NCBI GenBank assembly: GCA_019022495.1
Contig: JAFEKR010000006.1
Span: 310,001-374,000, forward strand
From: Epichloe hybrida
Taxonomy: Eukaryota > Ascomycota > Sordariomycetes > Hypocreales > Clavicipitaceae
Length of the DNA: 64,000 nt
Reading direction: 5' to 3'
This document shows positions 34,229-45,796 of this stretch, piece by piece; position 1 is the first letter of the stretch; each line of letters opens with the position of its first letter. The notes below the pieces were generated by a model. The model made no database searches. It had not been told where the DNA came from and saw only the letters and a list, made by a program, of their open reading frames with translations. The translations under genes were made by a program, and so were the position numbers.

Positions 34229-35052
34229 TATTGAAATATAGGGAGCTAGTTGCTAGCTAGCAACAGCTATACGGGTGCAAGCTCTACGGTCAGGGACTAA
34301 TAGGGCTGCAACGTTAAATCAATTAACGTAACGCAACGGAAGGTTATGGCAGTTATTAACTAATAGAATTCAATTTAGATTACTTTTATGATATCTTATA
34401 AAGCAATAGAATTGATTTTAGATACGTTATACAAGCAATGCGGCTGTTGTTAGTTGAGAGAACTAGCTATCTAGCTAGTTGAAAAGATTTTCTTCCTCTT
34501 ATAGACCTACTAACCGTATTAGTGGATCTGGGCTGCTAACGGGGTCTTATAGGCCACTTTTGATTTTCCGCAAAATTCATTTGTATGTAAAAACCAAAAA
34601 ATTAACTCACTACCATACTAGCTAGCAACCTATATACACTAACTTTTAGTCTAAAAAATAACCTTGCATAAAGAGAAAGCCCTATCTTTAAGCTTTAATT
34701 TGCTATATGTAAAACTTTTGTATAACCTCTAGATAAAGAGAAAATCGTTGTTAAAGATAGCTATAGGGTAAGTTATGTGTAGGGTAACCTGCTTACGTCA
34801 CCCTAGCTTACGTCACCCTAGCTTACCTAATTACTAGTGGCGTGGTTATAGCCACACTTGCAGCCACAACGCAATTGACTAATTAGTCATCCACACGGTC
34901 GGTCGCAGCTGTTGACAGCTGCGACGCAGCCATTGATAGCTGCCCTCGCGACCGTTGACAGCTGCAGTGCAGCTGTCAGACTTGCAAAGCAAGCTAGTAA
35001 TAAGAAGGTTCTTTAACTAGAAAAGGGCTAAAAATAGGTCTTATTTTTAACA
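34229..35052 (-). repeat. Element B 5' LTR
   Basis: 824 bp. Both TGACGTAA sites survive here (34793-34800 and 34808-34815, minus strand), 15 bp apart. Confidence 0.95.
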
Positions 35053-38000
35053 ATAGTATCACAAACACTTATAGCGTTAGCACAGCTTGGATTGTCTTAA
35101 TAGACAGCTAGACCCTTACCTTATTAAACACCTAGTACTAGCTAATATTCTTTATAAACCTTATATCTCTTTAGCTACTTATATAAAAGGGACTAAGGTA
35201 AGATAATCTTACTAGAAGGGTAATAAACCTAGTAAGAGGTAATTAAGAGATATTTCAAACTTAGGTTATTAGTACGTAGCTATATATAGAGAGCTTAAGC
35301 CTATTGGAAGCTTTTGTTATTAAGGGAGATTCACAAGACCTAAAAACAGCTATAATAACGCCTGCAGACCTATAGCACGCTAAATTAGCATATCTAGGGG
35401 AGGATGTAATAGATTAGGTACTTTAAAAGCTTTAAATTTAATTAAAGAAGAGGAGCGTAAGTAAATATAAGGTTTACTAAACCTCTAAAGTATAAAGGCA
35501 AATATTATAAGTCCCTTAGACAGGATCCCTACCTTTAGGACCGCTTTAGGTAGTCTCTTTTAACCTCTTTGCTTAATTATTAGGGTATAATAAAGACTAA
35601 TACATTACTCTTTTTACCTATAAAGTAATAGGACTATATTATATCTTTATAATCCTATTAAAGACTAATATTACGCTCTACTTTAATTAGTTAGAAGCTT
35701 TATACGCAAGAGTGTATAGCATTTACATTGTAGTTATAATAACTAATAGTAAGACTACCTTCTAGACTAAAAAACAAGAAAAAGAGGTTATAAATAAAGG
35801 TATTATCATTAGAAAGTCTAGCCTAGCTTACCTATATTAAAATAGGCACGCCAAATAGTCTAGGGGGGTGATAATAAGGGTTATAATGACTCTTATGACA
35901 TAATCAGGCTTCCTAGAAGACCTCTAGCCTGTAGCTACTAAAGTAGCTATTTACATCTTAAATCACACGCCTTAAAAGCTACTTAACTAGCAATTGCCTT
36001 AATAAGCATTAAATAGGTGGTTAAGAGATAATAAGCTTTAATAGAGTTACTTACTAGAAGAGCTAGAAGCTTTAATAACTTATCTATAAGCTTTTAGATA
36101 TAAAGTATTTATAATAATGTAAAGTAAGCTTCATAAGGCAGGACCAAAGCTCGCTTAGAGAGCTCACATTAAATACCTTACTAGATATATTTCCTCCACG
36201 TAATACCTAATTTAGGTACTAATAATAAAAAGGAGCTACTAGTTCTTGTCAAGCCACATTACCTTTGATAAGTCTATCTTCTATGCTTAAGAAAGAGGCC
36301 TGTTATTAACTATAAAAGAGGTTAAAAAACAATACCTTAAAGAGCTAGTTAAGGATAATAAGGATAAAAGCTCTAATATAGGGCTTCTATAGATAGCGTA
36401 CCCTCTATTACTATAATAACTACTTAATTAGCTTTAATAAGTAGAAACTCCTACTAGTTATAATTAATAAGATTACAAAGAAAAGGAAAAAGAAAGTTAA
36501 GAAACAAATCTACTAACTCCTCTAAATTCACTAGGGAAATTCCTTAATTTAGCGAATCACATACTGTTAAGTATTAATAATTTGCTTAACCTACCTAACA
36601 GTAGTAATAATCATGAAATATTAGCAAATCCAGAAGATTATAATAATCTTAAAGCATTTGCTATAGCCTTTAAGCTAGGACCTAAGAGTAAAGAAAAGCC
36701 TTATATATCTAGGCTTTCTCCTCCCCTAGCTTATTATAATTATTTAGCTAGTTATTTAAAAGAAAAAGAATTCTATAAAGTATAAGATAAAGAATATAAT
36801 AGAATTATTAATAGAAAGGTAGCTAAGAAGGTATCTAAAACTAATATCCCTTTATATATAAAGCTTCTAGGCCTTACTTAGGTTTTCTTATATAAATTAG
36901 ATAAGCAAGGTTACCTCCTATAATATAAAGCTTATCTCTATGTTCTTAGAAATTATTAACTAAAGAGTTATCTATTAACTTAGGTAGTAACCCTAGCTAC
37001 TAACACTTTTAGGCTATTTATAGCTATTATATACTACTTTAATCTTAAAGCACACTAGTATAACTTTATTATAGTATTCCTAAATTTAGATCTTAATAAA
37101 GAGGTTTACTATAAGATATCTCTAGGCTATAAAGATAAATAAGCCTATCTAAAGCTTCTTAAAGTAGTCTATAGGCTACGGAGAGTGCCTCTTCTATAGA
37201 TAAAAGAGCTAATTAGCTAGCTAATTAGTAAAGGCTTTATGTAGATCTTTAAAGATGTTTATGTGTTTATTAAGGATAGGTTAATTATCTTCTTCTATGT
37301 AAATAACCTTATTACTCTCTTTACTAAAGGGAAATTATATTTATATAATAAATTCAGGGTAAGACTCTTTATAAAGTATAATATAAAGGACCTTAGAGAG
37401 CTATAATAGTTTCTAGGTATTAAAATTATTAGAGATTATGCTAATAGGAAGGTGTGGCTTAATTAGAAGTCCTATTAGAATAAAGCTACTACTAAATTTA
37501 ATATAAAGATCCCTTAATAAAGACCTATAGCCTTAATAACTGCTATACTACTAGAACCTTTTAAAGGAGAGGTTAGCACTTAAGATCTTAAGGGGTATTA
37601 ATCTTTAATTAGAACCCTACTATATCTAATAATAGTCTTAAGACCTAATATTACTTTTATAGCCTTATAACTCTTATAATTCCTATAAAACCTAGGGCTA
37701 TAGTATATAGAAGTAGCTAAAAGAGCCCTTAAGTATAGGTATATATAAGTAAACCTAGTAATTAAGTATAGTAGTAATAACTCTAAATTAGAGGTATATA
37801 GTAATGCCTCCTTTGCTAATAATACTATAATATAAAAGAGCTTATAAGGCTATGTTATAAAGCTCTTTAGAGAACTTATACTCTTTAAGGTAAGTAGGTA
37901 AGCTACTATAATAACTTTATTAACTAAAGCAAAGCTCCTAGCACTTTCTTACTATAGTAAAGAGCTTATAGCCTTTAGATAATTATATTAAGAGGTTAGG

Positions 38001-38447
38001 CTATGCCTAGGAGATAACATGCTTAAAATTAAATATAATAATATATAGATAATTCGCCTCCTTAAGGAAGAATTTATTAAGCTTATTATAAAGCTTTAGT
38101 ATGTAAATATTTATTACTACTAGCTTTATTAAGAGGTTATAAAAGGAACCTTTAATATTACCTAGATTACTACTAAAGAGATAATTATAAATAGCCTTAT
38201 AAAGCCTCTTATAGGGAATGCTTTTATAAGCTTCTATAAGGTATTAGGGCTTATATAACTACCCTCTAGTATACTTAGTAAAGAACCTAAAGAATAAGTA
38301 TTACATAATAACCTTAAATTAGATGGGATTACAACTAATTAACTGCTTTTTTATACTATAGAATTAATTTAGATGTCGTAAGATTAATTTAATTGATTTA
38401 ATTGAATTATCATAGGATACCTTAATTACAGGCCTCCTAGGGGGATA
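35053..38447 (+). pseudogene. Element O integrase, reverse transcriptase and RNase H remains
   Basis: Starts after element B. Integrase zinc-binding remains are near 35,370 (HAKLAYLGEDVI), then core fragments, a linker with a short open stretch (36,582-36,785), and reverse transcriptase near 36,830-37,450 with YVNN for YVDD at about 37,300. RNase H follows, and the frame ends near 38,297. A purine run AGGGGGA (38439-38445) before the LTR is the likely polypurine tract. Stops are frequent. Confidence 0.88.
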
Positions 38448-38679
38448 TGTTAGAATCCCGCCGTAAGCGCTTAACCGCATACAGGTAACTTAGACACTAG
38501 GACCTACCTAACTAGTTACTTTCCAGACCTTCAGTAAATACATAGTACAGTTTGTATAGGTAGATTACACACCCCATAGTACAGGTACTTAGTTATTTAA
38601 GCCGTAGTCCGCACCCTCTTATAGGGTCGGACAACTTAATAGAGGTGGTCACATTGAACCCTAGCATCGCGGTCCAACA
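38448..38679 (+). repeat. Element O 3' LTR
   Basis: 232 bp from TGTTAGAATCCC to the intact CCAACA end; followed by ACCAC. Confidence 0.95.
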
Positions 38680-38684
38680 ACCAC

Positions 38685-40379
38685 GTATGCACCCCGAGGC
38701 GTTGAGATGTGGGACACTGAGACACAAACTTTGAAAACAATGCCTCGTCGTTCCCTTCCCCGGACAACTGCGTTCATGTCTCGAGTTCATGTCTCGAGTT
38801 GTATGTCAAAAGGCCTCATCAGGGGCTCGTGGCTGGTGGCTGGTGGCGACAAATTTGCGCCATCTGCCAACGAATTTCTCGGGCCTTTCCCATTGCGGAC
38901 GCACCATCAGATCAGCGTGCTGTATGTACATGTACGTACTCGTGCCCCGCCTCGTCACTATGAACATATGTATATGTACATATGTACTCCGTAAATCGTG
39001 CCCCTCAATCAACCAACCCATCTGCGATCGACTGGAAGCCCAACATCGGGGCGTCCGACATGGCCGCATCCAAGCAATAGTCATCAAAGCACACCGGTCA
39101 TTGCTGGCCAAGATTCCCGACTACAACTTCTCATTACTGGTTACTACTGATTACCTTGCCCGTTTGTTCCCATAAGCCGGTGTGAAAAATACAGATCCCC
39201 GTAGTCTCCTGAAACATCAACATATGGGCTGTGCACACTGATCGCTCGAGCTCTCGTTTTTTGTTGCACACGAGTGTGTGCCCACCCGTTCACAACTCTT
39301 GCTATGGCGTCTTGACAGTCGTAAATTTTCACGTCTCCTTTGATACAATTCCACCAGGCTGTCTTTGTGGCTCCCCTCCAGAGAGGGCCTTCGGAGAGGG
39401 GAAAACGAATATGTGCAACGCTGACGGACCTGTGAGGGCAAACTGTTGCTCGAACACACTTGGGTTCTTTGATGGCTTTCTGGTGAAAACGTGAGGGGTT
39501 TTATTCGGCTCGATGAACTGGGTTGGGCTTGCAGCTTTTACTTCTTACGATTTGGCTGCGCTCTTCCGGCTGTAGCAGGCGTCGGTGAAGACTGCGGCGA
39601 GCGACATCGGAAGGCCTGCTGGGACTAACAGACGGTGAGACGGTGAGACGGTGAGACGGTGATTTATGATACTGAGCTTTCCAAGAATCATGCTGACGGG
39701 CAATATTTGCTTGCTTTCGATGACATGTGATGACGGTGCATCCGCGCCTCGTTTGACACGGACGACAAAGGGTGGTCCATGCGTGTAGCGGCTCATGGGC
39801 AAGGGCTGCCTGCAGTCGAGTGCTGAAGCTTGCGTTTCGATTATTATATAGCGCTTGTTCGAAAAAGAAAGACATGCGCCGAACGGGGATCGTGATGACC
39901 GAGCCCCAAGCTCACAGCCTGTTGTTTTGATCATGATTCGATGCTCTCTTCTGCGGACGGAATGCCACTGAACTCGCAACGGTCGGCTCTGGCCGTTTGT
40001 TTGCCAGGCGTATGGAATCCCAAGTCTGGCATTGAGAGGAGCCAGCAGGTGTTTTCTTATGCGAAAACATGCATTTGTGAGAATGGGATTTAAACCCTAA
40101 ATCAAATGATGCATGTCTCGCCATTGCACCTGACCTGGCCAAAGGCTCCAGTGAGGAGCGGCTCCAATTCCAGGGTCTTTTTATTTTTATTTTTTTAGTA
40201 AGCGAATCCACCTCCTTCCAGTCCGCGACTCCACAACACGCACCTCCAAGCACTACCAACTTGTATTCAACCCAGCTTGTCCACCATCCATCCGAATCGC
40301 ACAGAGGTTATCGCTCCACTCGGAAATTGCATGTATCTGCAAGTGACTGTAATGTCACGACAACGCCGTCCATGCCACC
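38685..40379. other. Intergenic between the retrotransposon block and the Clr5-domain gene
   Basis: Normal base composition resumes at once. It holds an 8-bp minisatellite (39631-39662) and TAC/GTAC-rich palindromic words near 38,920-38,995. The last few hundred bases are presumably the promoter of the Clr5-domain gene. No gene is supported. Confidence 0.5.
39631..39662. repeat. 8-bp minisatellite GACGGTGA x4
   Basis: Four perfect 8-bp units in non-coding DNA. Confidence 0.9.
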
Positions 40380-41628
40380 ATGGTCTACGAATGGGATGAG
40401 CATCAGCAGACATGTTATCGACTGTACATCGAGGAGGGCAAGTCCCTGGGCGAGATCAAGGACCATTTGAAAAGCGTCCATGACTTTGCGCCGAGGTGAG
40501 TCACCTCTGGCCTCCTCGTGCACGGCCAATGCCCGCGCTGCCCGCGCTGCCCGCGACGGTTGCTGCGTGGTTCTTCTGGGATCACCCATCGGACTCAATG
40601 TACTGACCCTCCTCCAGTACACGAGCTTTCCAGACTCAGTTCCGCCGCTGGAATTTTCCGCTAAAGCAGCGTAACATTCACAAGAATGACCGGGTTGTCC
40701 GCCGCGTCAAGGAGCTGTGGGAGAAGAATCTCGCGCAGCGCGAAATGCTGCGGATTTTGAATGAAGAGGAAGGGTTTGACATCACAACAAGGGAACTTAT
40801 GCGAGTCCGTGTTCGGAACCGATGGCTTCTGAGAATGGCCAAGGGGGACAAGCCCTGGGGAATGGAGATCCAGTCAGGAGAGGAGGAGACGCAAGATCCG
40901 ACAACAGAGCTGACACAGAGTACCCTCTCTCCCGAGTCACAGCAGGGCTTGTCTCGTGACGAAGCTCCCGTCAAGTTATCGAAACGACAACAGAGACGGA
41001 AAGCGAGCGGTGCCGCAGGCCAAGACGGGGGAATCGTTCGCTTCCCATCAGAAACTACGCTTGACAATGCACGTATTATGCTGGACCTTACCATCCCCAT
41101 GTACCGTGCCTTGAGGTCACACTTCACACGAATCTGTGAAGCTGAGGGCATCATCAAGAAGACAGACGCCGGAGTTGTGAAATGGGATGCCGCCAAAGAA
41201 AAGCTCATTCGACAGATGCCGGAACTTCAACGTGCAGTCTGGTCGGTCCAAGAAAAGATTGAGTCCCGACAAGTGGCACTCGAAGTAATCTGCACCGACG
41301 TAACCAAACGAATGCGCATATTAGAGGCGAGGATGACATTAGCCCAGGCGAAGAATCTCTTGGGCATCAATCCGGAACAATTCCGGGAGATGCGGTCGGC
41401 GTTCTACCAAGTGCTTGGCGAAGCTGGGTTGACTCGCAAGTCAAATGCTACTACCCAGCAGTGGGAGAATCTAAAACGAGATTGGGCAAGGAAGTCGCCA
41501 AAGCTGAGGCAGATACTCCCCAATATGGACCAGGAGCAAGGACGAGCTCTCGAGGTCTTGGCAAAAGATATATTGAAAAGACAGCGAGATGGACGACGTC
41601 GAAGTGAGTCAAAACCTCAACAAGAGCA

Positions 41629-41668
<40 letters not shown>

Positions 41669-42448
41669 CAATCCCAAAATCAATCACCGGAGCTATCATC
41701 CCCCCCAGAGATACCGCCGGTGACCAAGCGTCGAAACAAAGTTCCTCGGATGAGCCTACGCAGGTCGCCGCGCAATAACAGTGTAGATACGGGAGAAACC
41801 TTGACAGGGTCAAATTTCGACACCATGTCGGAAGTTTCTCACACATCCCAAATGGCCTTTAGTCCAGCCAACAGCATCATGGGAGCGCAAGTCCCCAAAT
41901 CACTACAGTCACAAACGTCGGGATCGTCGTCGGGATCATCGTCGGGAGCCTCGTCGTCTCAAAATGGGCTACCGCCCCCTTCTCGCGTTCTCAGCTCATC
42001 GTCGATGGTGGCCAGTATGCCGCTGGAGTCCCAGATGGGGTCATCGCTGCTTCTCGGATCGGATGGCCAGGCACCCTTTATGAACCAGTCCTTCGTGCAA
42101 TCCCAGTTCACACCGGCAGCTACTCCAACACCTGTGTATCATCAGGTACAACCAGTGTCAACAGCGTGTGCAATATTTATGCGGCTCCACCCATCATCGA
42201 GCTTTCTGTCCGGCTCACACCTGTGGATAGCGACTCTCACGTCCGATTCCGTCCAAGAGCTCCGACAGATAGCCGCTGAAAAGTTTCCTGGGACGATGTG
42301 CATACGTATCGAGGGTGTTTTGAAGGATGGTAAAGGCGGAGAACTACCGTTGCCTATCGAACAAGACCAAGAGCTAAGTGCGTATATTGTGCACTTGCAT
42401 GGTGCAGCGCCTACTTTCAATGTGCAATTGGTCTGGAAGACTTCGTGA
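40380..42448 (+). CDS. Clr5-domain protein
   Basis: Two exons, 40380-40495 and 40618-42448, with a 122-nt intron (GTGAGT..CCTCCAG) splitting a Ser codon; 648 aa. The N-terminal 55 residues (YEWDEHQQTCYRLYIEEGKS .. RAFQTQFRRWNFPLKQ) match the Clr5 domain, named for the fission-yeast heterochromatin factor Clr5, a helix-turn-helix-like fold common in filamentous fungi. Two similar helical blocks follow (about residues 220-290 and 290-370). Then come an (EP)n run from a GGAGCC microsatellite (about 41,634-41,668), a Ser-rich disordered stretch with Gly-Ser-Ser repeats, and a folded C-terminal part (about 560-648). A DNA or chromatin role is inferred from the domain only. Its position beside a RIP-silenced block is probably chance. 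Confidence 0.85.
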
Positions 42449-43105
42449 TTTTATTATAATCGTTATTACCATCACTATTAGTATTGGCCCCAGGCATTCG
42501 AAGCTCCCCGTTTGGGAAGGATAGTTTCTGTTGGCGTTGCTGGCATAGGGCGGTTGCTTTTGTGGCGTCGCAGCGATTATTCCATGTTCAGTCAGGTTGA
42601 TTGTGATGTAAACATCGGACAGAGTCAGTCAGGCACACAAAGGTTCCATTGAGAGAAACTTGTTGGCCGCTGACAAACATCCCCTTGATGTTGAGTACGA
42701 TTGTTGTATCACTACAAAGCCCAAACTTTTAACATGCAATTAAAAGTCGGCAATGGCGAGCCAATGCAACGACAGTGCGGAGAGTAATACATGTAGTGCG
42801 GCAGCGGTGCCAAGTAATCCGTACGGAGCATGTACATGTACATGGATCAAGCCGCCTGGCCTGGTGGAGATTTGTTGATGCGGCCATATGTAGCGGCCGG
42901 ACAAAAATCCGGGATGCCCAAAAGTCCAGAAGCTCGGACGTGAAAAATGCAACGAGAGACAGCCTCCAGCCTCGAGCCTCGCAACCCGGCGCAGTGACCT
43001 ACCTTCCTTGACACGCGAATTGCCGTCGCAGCGTCGCAGGCGGATGCTGTTTGTCGTCTGCTGTTTGTTGTCTGCTGCATCTACAGCATTGCCGGATATC
43101 CCGCA
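42449..43105. other. Intergenic
   Basis: 3' flank of the Clr5-domain gene and promoter of the dehydrogenase gene. It holds CCGTACGGAG and CATGTACATGTACATG palindromic words near 42,818-42,845, and nothing else I can name. Confidence 0.5.
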
Positions 43106-45254
43106 ATGGCGCAGATCCGACTCGGGACGATGCGAAGCTGCAACACCAGCAGCTTCGCCGCAGCCCGGGTCCTCCACGGCCAAGCTGCAAGACGATGCTA
43201 TGCCACCGAAATTGAGCCCGAGAACCCGAAACCTCCACGACGTCAGGGCAACGAGATGAAGCTGGGGAGGTCTTTCCAGGGACAGGTCATGGGCAGTATT
43301 GGTGCGCGATTGCGTCGAGAGCGAGAACAGCGGGAGCAATACGAACGGTGGAGGGATATGACGGATCCCTCCAGGAATTGGATGGTGACCTTTCGTAGGT
43401 TTTCTTTGGCAGATCAGATGAGAAAAAGAAAAAGGGGGGGCACAAGAGGACATGTTGGCTGACTGACAGGAACTACAGTTTTCCTTTCAGGCGTTGGCAT
43501 CGCATACTACCTTGGCACATTTTGGCCCCGCGAACCCGAACCCGCATCGACTCTGCCTCTTTCCAAGCTCAGCGACCCAAAGCACAATACCAAACTCGAG
43601 AACATGCAGGCCGCATGGGCCGATTTCGTCAAGATCCTGGGCAAGGAAAACGTCAGCACACTCGAGACGGATATCGAGCACCACACCGGGTCTACGTGGT
43701 CGACGCATCTGCCCAAGCCAGATGAGAAACCATTTTGCGTCGTCTACCCAGGCAGCACCGAAGAAGTGTCGGAGATTATGAAGATCTGCCATCAGCGACG
43801 CATCCCCGTGGTTGGCTACAGTGGCGGCACCAGCCTGGAAGGACACTTCACGCAGACAAGAAAAGGCATCTCGATCAACTTTGCCCGAATGAACAAGGTT
43901 CTCGCGCTGCACAAGGAAGACCTGGATGTCGTTGTTCAGCCTGCTGTTGGCTGGGAGGCGCTGAACGATGACCTTGGCAAGCAGAACCTCTTCTTCCCTC
44001 CCGATCCTGGCCCCGGGGCCATGATTGGTGGCATGGTTGGCACTGGATGCAGCGGCACCAACGCCTACAGGTACGGGACCATGCGCGAGTGGGTGTTGAG
44101 TCTGACGGTGGTCATGGCCGACGGGACCATCATCAAGACCCGGCAACGGCCGCGAAAGAGCTCGGCTGGATACGATCTCACCAAGCTGTTTATTGGATCC
44201 GAGGGAACCCTGGGTCTGGTGACGGAAGCTACGCTCAAGGTAACCGTCAAGCCCATGTCGACCAGTGTTGCCGTGTGTACGTTCCCATCCATCCACCATG
44301 CCGCCACCTGCGTCAGCAAGGTCGTGGGCGAGGGCGTGCCCGTTGCCGCCATGGAAATTCTGGACGACAACCAGATGAGATTCATCAACGCCGCCGGGAT
44401 GACCTCGCGGTCATGGCAAGAGGCACCGACCTTGTTTTTCAAGTTCTCTGGCACTCCCGCGGGCGTCCAGGAGCAAATTTCACAGGTTCAAGGGCTGGCG
44501 AGACGGGCCGGAAGCAAGAGCTTCGAGTTTGCCAGGAATCAAGACGAGCAAGACGAGCTATGGAGCGCGCGAAAGGAAGCCCTCTGGAGTACCACATCCG
44601 TGATGAAGGAGGGAGACAGGGTGTGGACGGGCGATGTAGCCGTGCCCATGAGCCGCCTCCCCGAACTGATTGAGGAGACCAAGCAAGACATGCGGAGGAG
44701 CCGTCTGACGGCATCCATCGTTGGGCATGCAGGCGACGGCAACTTCCACAGTGAGCACTTTCATTTCGCGTCCGCCTTGGTTCGCCTTGGGTTTTGCACT
44801 GACAGTCACGCAGCTATCCTGACGTACAGCGAGGCGCAACGCGAGAAGGCCGAAGCGGTTGTTCACAAGATGGTCAAGCGGGCCATTGAGATGGAGGGCA
44901 CCGTGACGGTGGGCTTTACATCTATGCTTGTTCGTCTGGGCTTTCGGGGACGGACACATCAGGGCTGACAGTTTGTTTTTAACTAGGGCGAACACGGTGT
45001 TGGGCTGGTCAAGAGAGATTACCTGCCTCACGAACTTGGCGAGTCGACAGTCGATGCCATGCGACAGGTACGTTTTGCTGCGCCTGTGTGCGGCGGCCAC
45101 CCCCCCTTCCCCCCTTTTTCCCCTCTTCACTTGGCTAACATGAACATGCGTGCGTGTGTAGATCAAGAAGGCATTCGACCCTCTTTGCTTGCTGAACTGC
45201 GACAAGGTCGTCCGCATGCAGCGACCGAGGAAGGGTGAGGTTGAGGAGTGGTGA
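43106..45254 (+). CDS. DLD1: D-lactate dehydrogenase (cytochrome), mitochondrial
   Basis: FAD enzyme that oxidises D-lactate to pyruvate and passes electrons to cytochrome c. Five exons: 43106-43394, 43491-44750, 44814-44908, 44987-45067 and 45162-45254; introns of 96, 63, 78 and 94 nt keep the frame, giving 605 aa. The Arg-rich start (MAQIRLGTMRSC .. ARRCYA) looks like a mitochondrial presequence, followed near 92-110 by a membrane anchor, as in yeast Dld1. The FAD-binding domain (about 176-340) shows YPGSTEEVSEI, GYSGGTSLEGHF, GGMVGTGCSGTNAYRYGTMR and GSEGTLGLVTEATL. The FAD-oxidase C-terminal domain has GHAGDGNFHT across the exon 2/3 joint and EHGVGLVKRDYL in exon 4. The third donor (GTGGGC) is weak but is the only one that restores the family motif. 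Confidence 0.93.
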
Positions 45255-45796
45255 GGCGAGGCGAGGTGAGGTGTTTTTCTCATGGATAATTGAAATATCC
45301 TGTGTATAATAGCGTTGGCTGCTGCTGCCGCTTGTGTACTATTATACCTGGTACCTGACAACTTGACGGACGAGTTGCCAAGGTGGTGCCAGAATTTGGT
45401 CGTGTTGACTCGAGGGAGATGTGACGTCTGGTCAGTGGTCAGAGGTCAGTGGTCAGAGGTCAGTGGTCATTGGTCAGTGGTGGTCAGCGGGGCCTCCACA
45501 GGGCTCCCCGTCGCGCGTCACATGGCCACATGGGAATTGGGAATGTCAATACATACGGTGCCGAGTAGATGTACTGTCATGTACATAGTGTACACACATG
45601 GGCACGTTCCCGTTCATCTTTTCATCTTTTCATCTTTTGCAACGTTTGCGATTTTCTTCATTCCTCAACGAGTCACAGTCGCGACCCTTACCTGATGGTC
45701 ATCATAGCACACAAACACACCGTGATTCGGCATCGCCAAACTGCTGCTCGCTCCGCCTCTTCCAGCTGTCGTCTCTGAATTCCGCGCGGCCTCAAC
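45255..45796. other. Intergenic with imperfect GGTCAG repeats
   Basis: Between two genes in the same direction. At 45432-45487 are GGTCAGTGGTCAGAGGTCAG-type imperfect repeats; around 45617-45637 a short TTTTCATC triplet repeat. No gene seen. Confidence 0.55.

Larger units (their letters stand above)
27923..35052 (-). mobile_element. Element B: second copy of the 824-bp-LTR copia family, inverted
   Basis: 7130 bp with a perfect 5-bp duplication ATAGT (27918-27922 and 35053-35057). LTRs are 27923-28746 and 34229-35052, each 824 bp. It is 91 bp longer than A, mainly because the leader has one more tandem-repeat unit. Same layout as A; heavily RIP-mutated. Confidence 0.96.
19077..38679 (+). mobile_element. 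Element O: Ty1/copia LTR retrotransposon split by two nested insertions
   Basis: The ends are TGTTGG and CCAACA, with LTRs of 232 bp each at 19077-19308 and 38448-38679. The 5-bp target duplication ACCAC is perfect (19072-19076 and 38680-38684). Its own sequence is in three pieces, 19309-19915, 26955-27922 and 35053-38447, about 5.4 kb with LTRs once elements A and B and the doubled target bases are removed. The order is protease, integrase, reverse transcriptase, RNase H, which places it in copia rather than gypsy. It is AT-rich with stops throughout, as expected after RIP, and cannot be autonomous. Confidence 0.95.

Noticed and set aside
36582..36785. Short open frame (67 codons) as a separate gene
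   Set aside because: It is the linker between integrase and reverse transcriptase of element O that happens to lack RIP stops.
19077..38679. Gypsy-type element or endogenous virus
   Set aside because: Integrase precedes reverse transcriptase and there is no envelope-like frame; this is the copia order.
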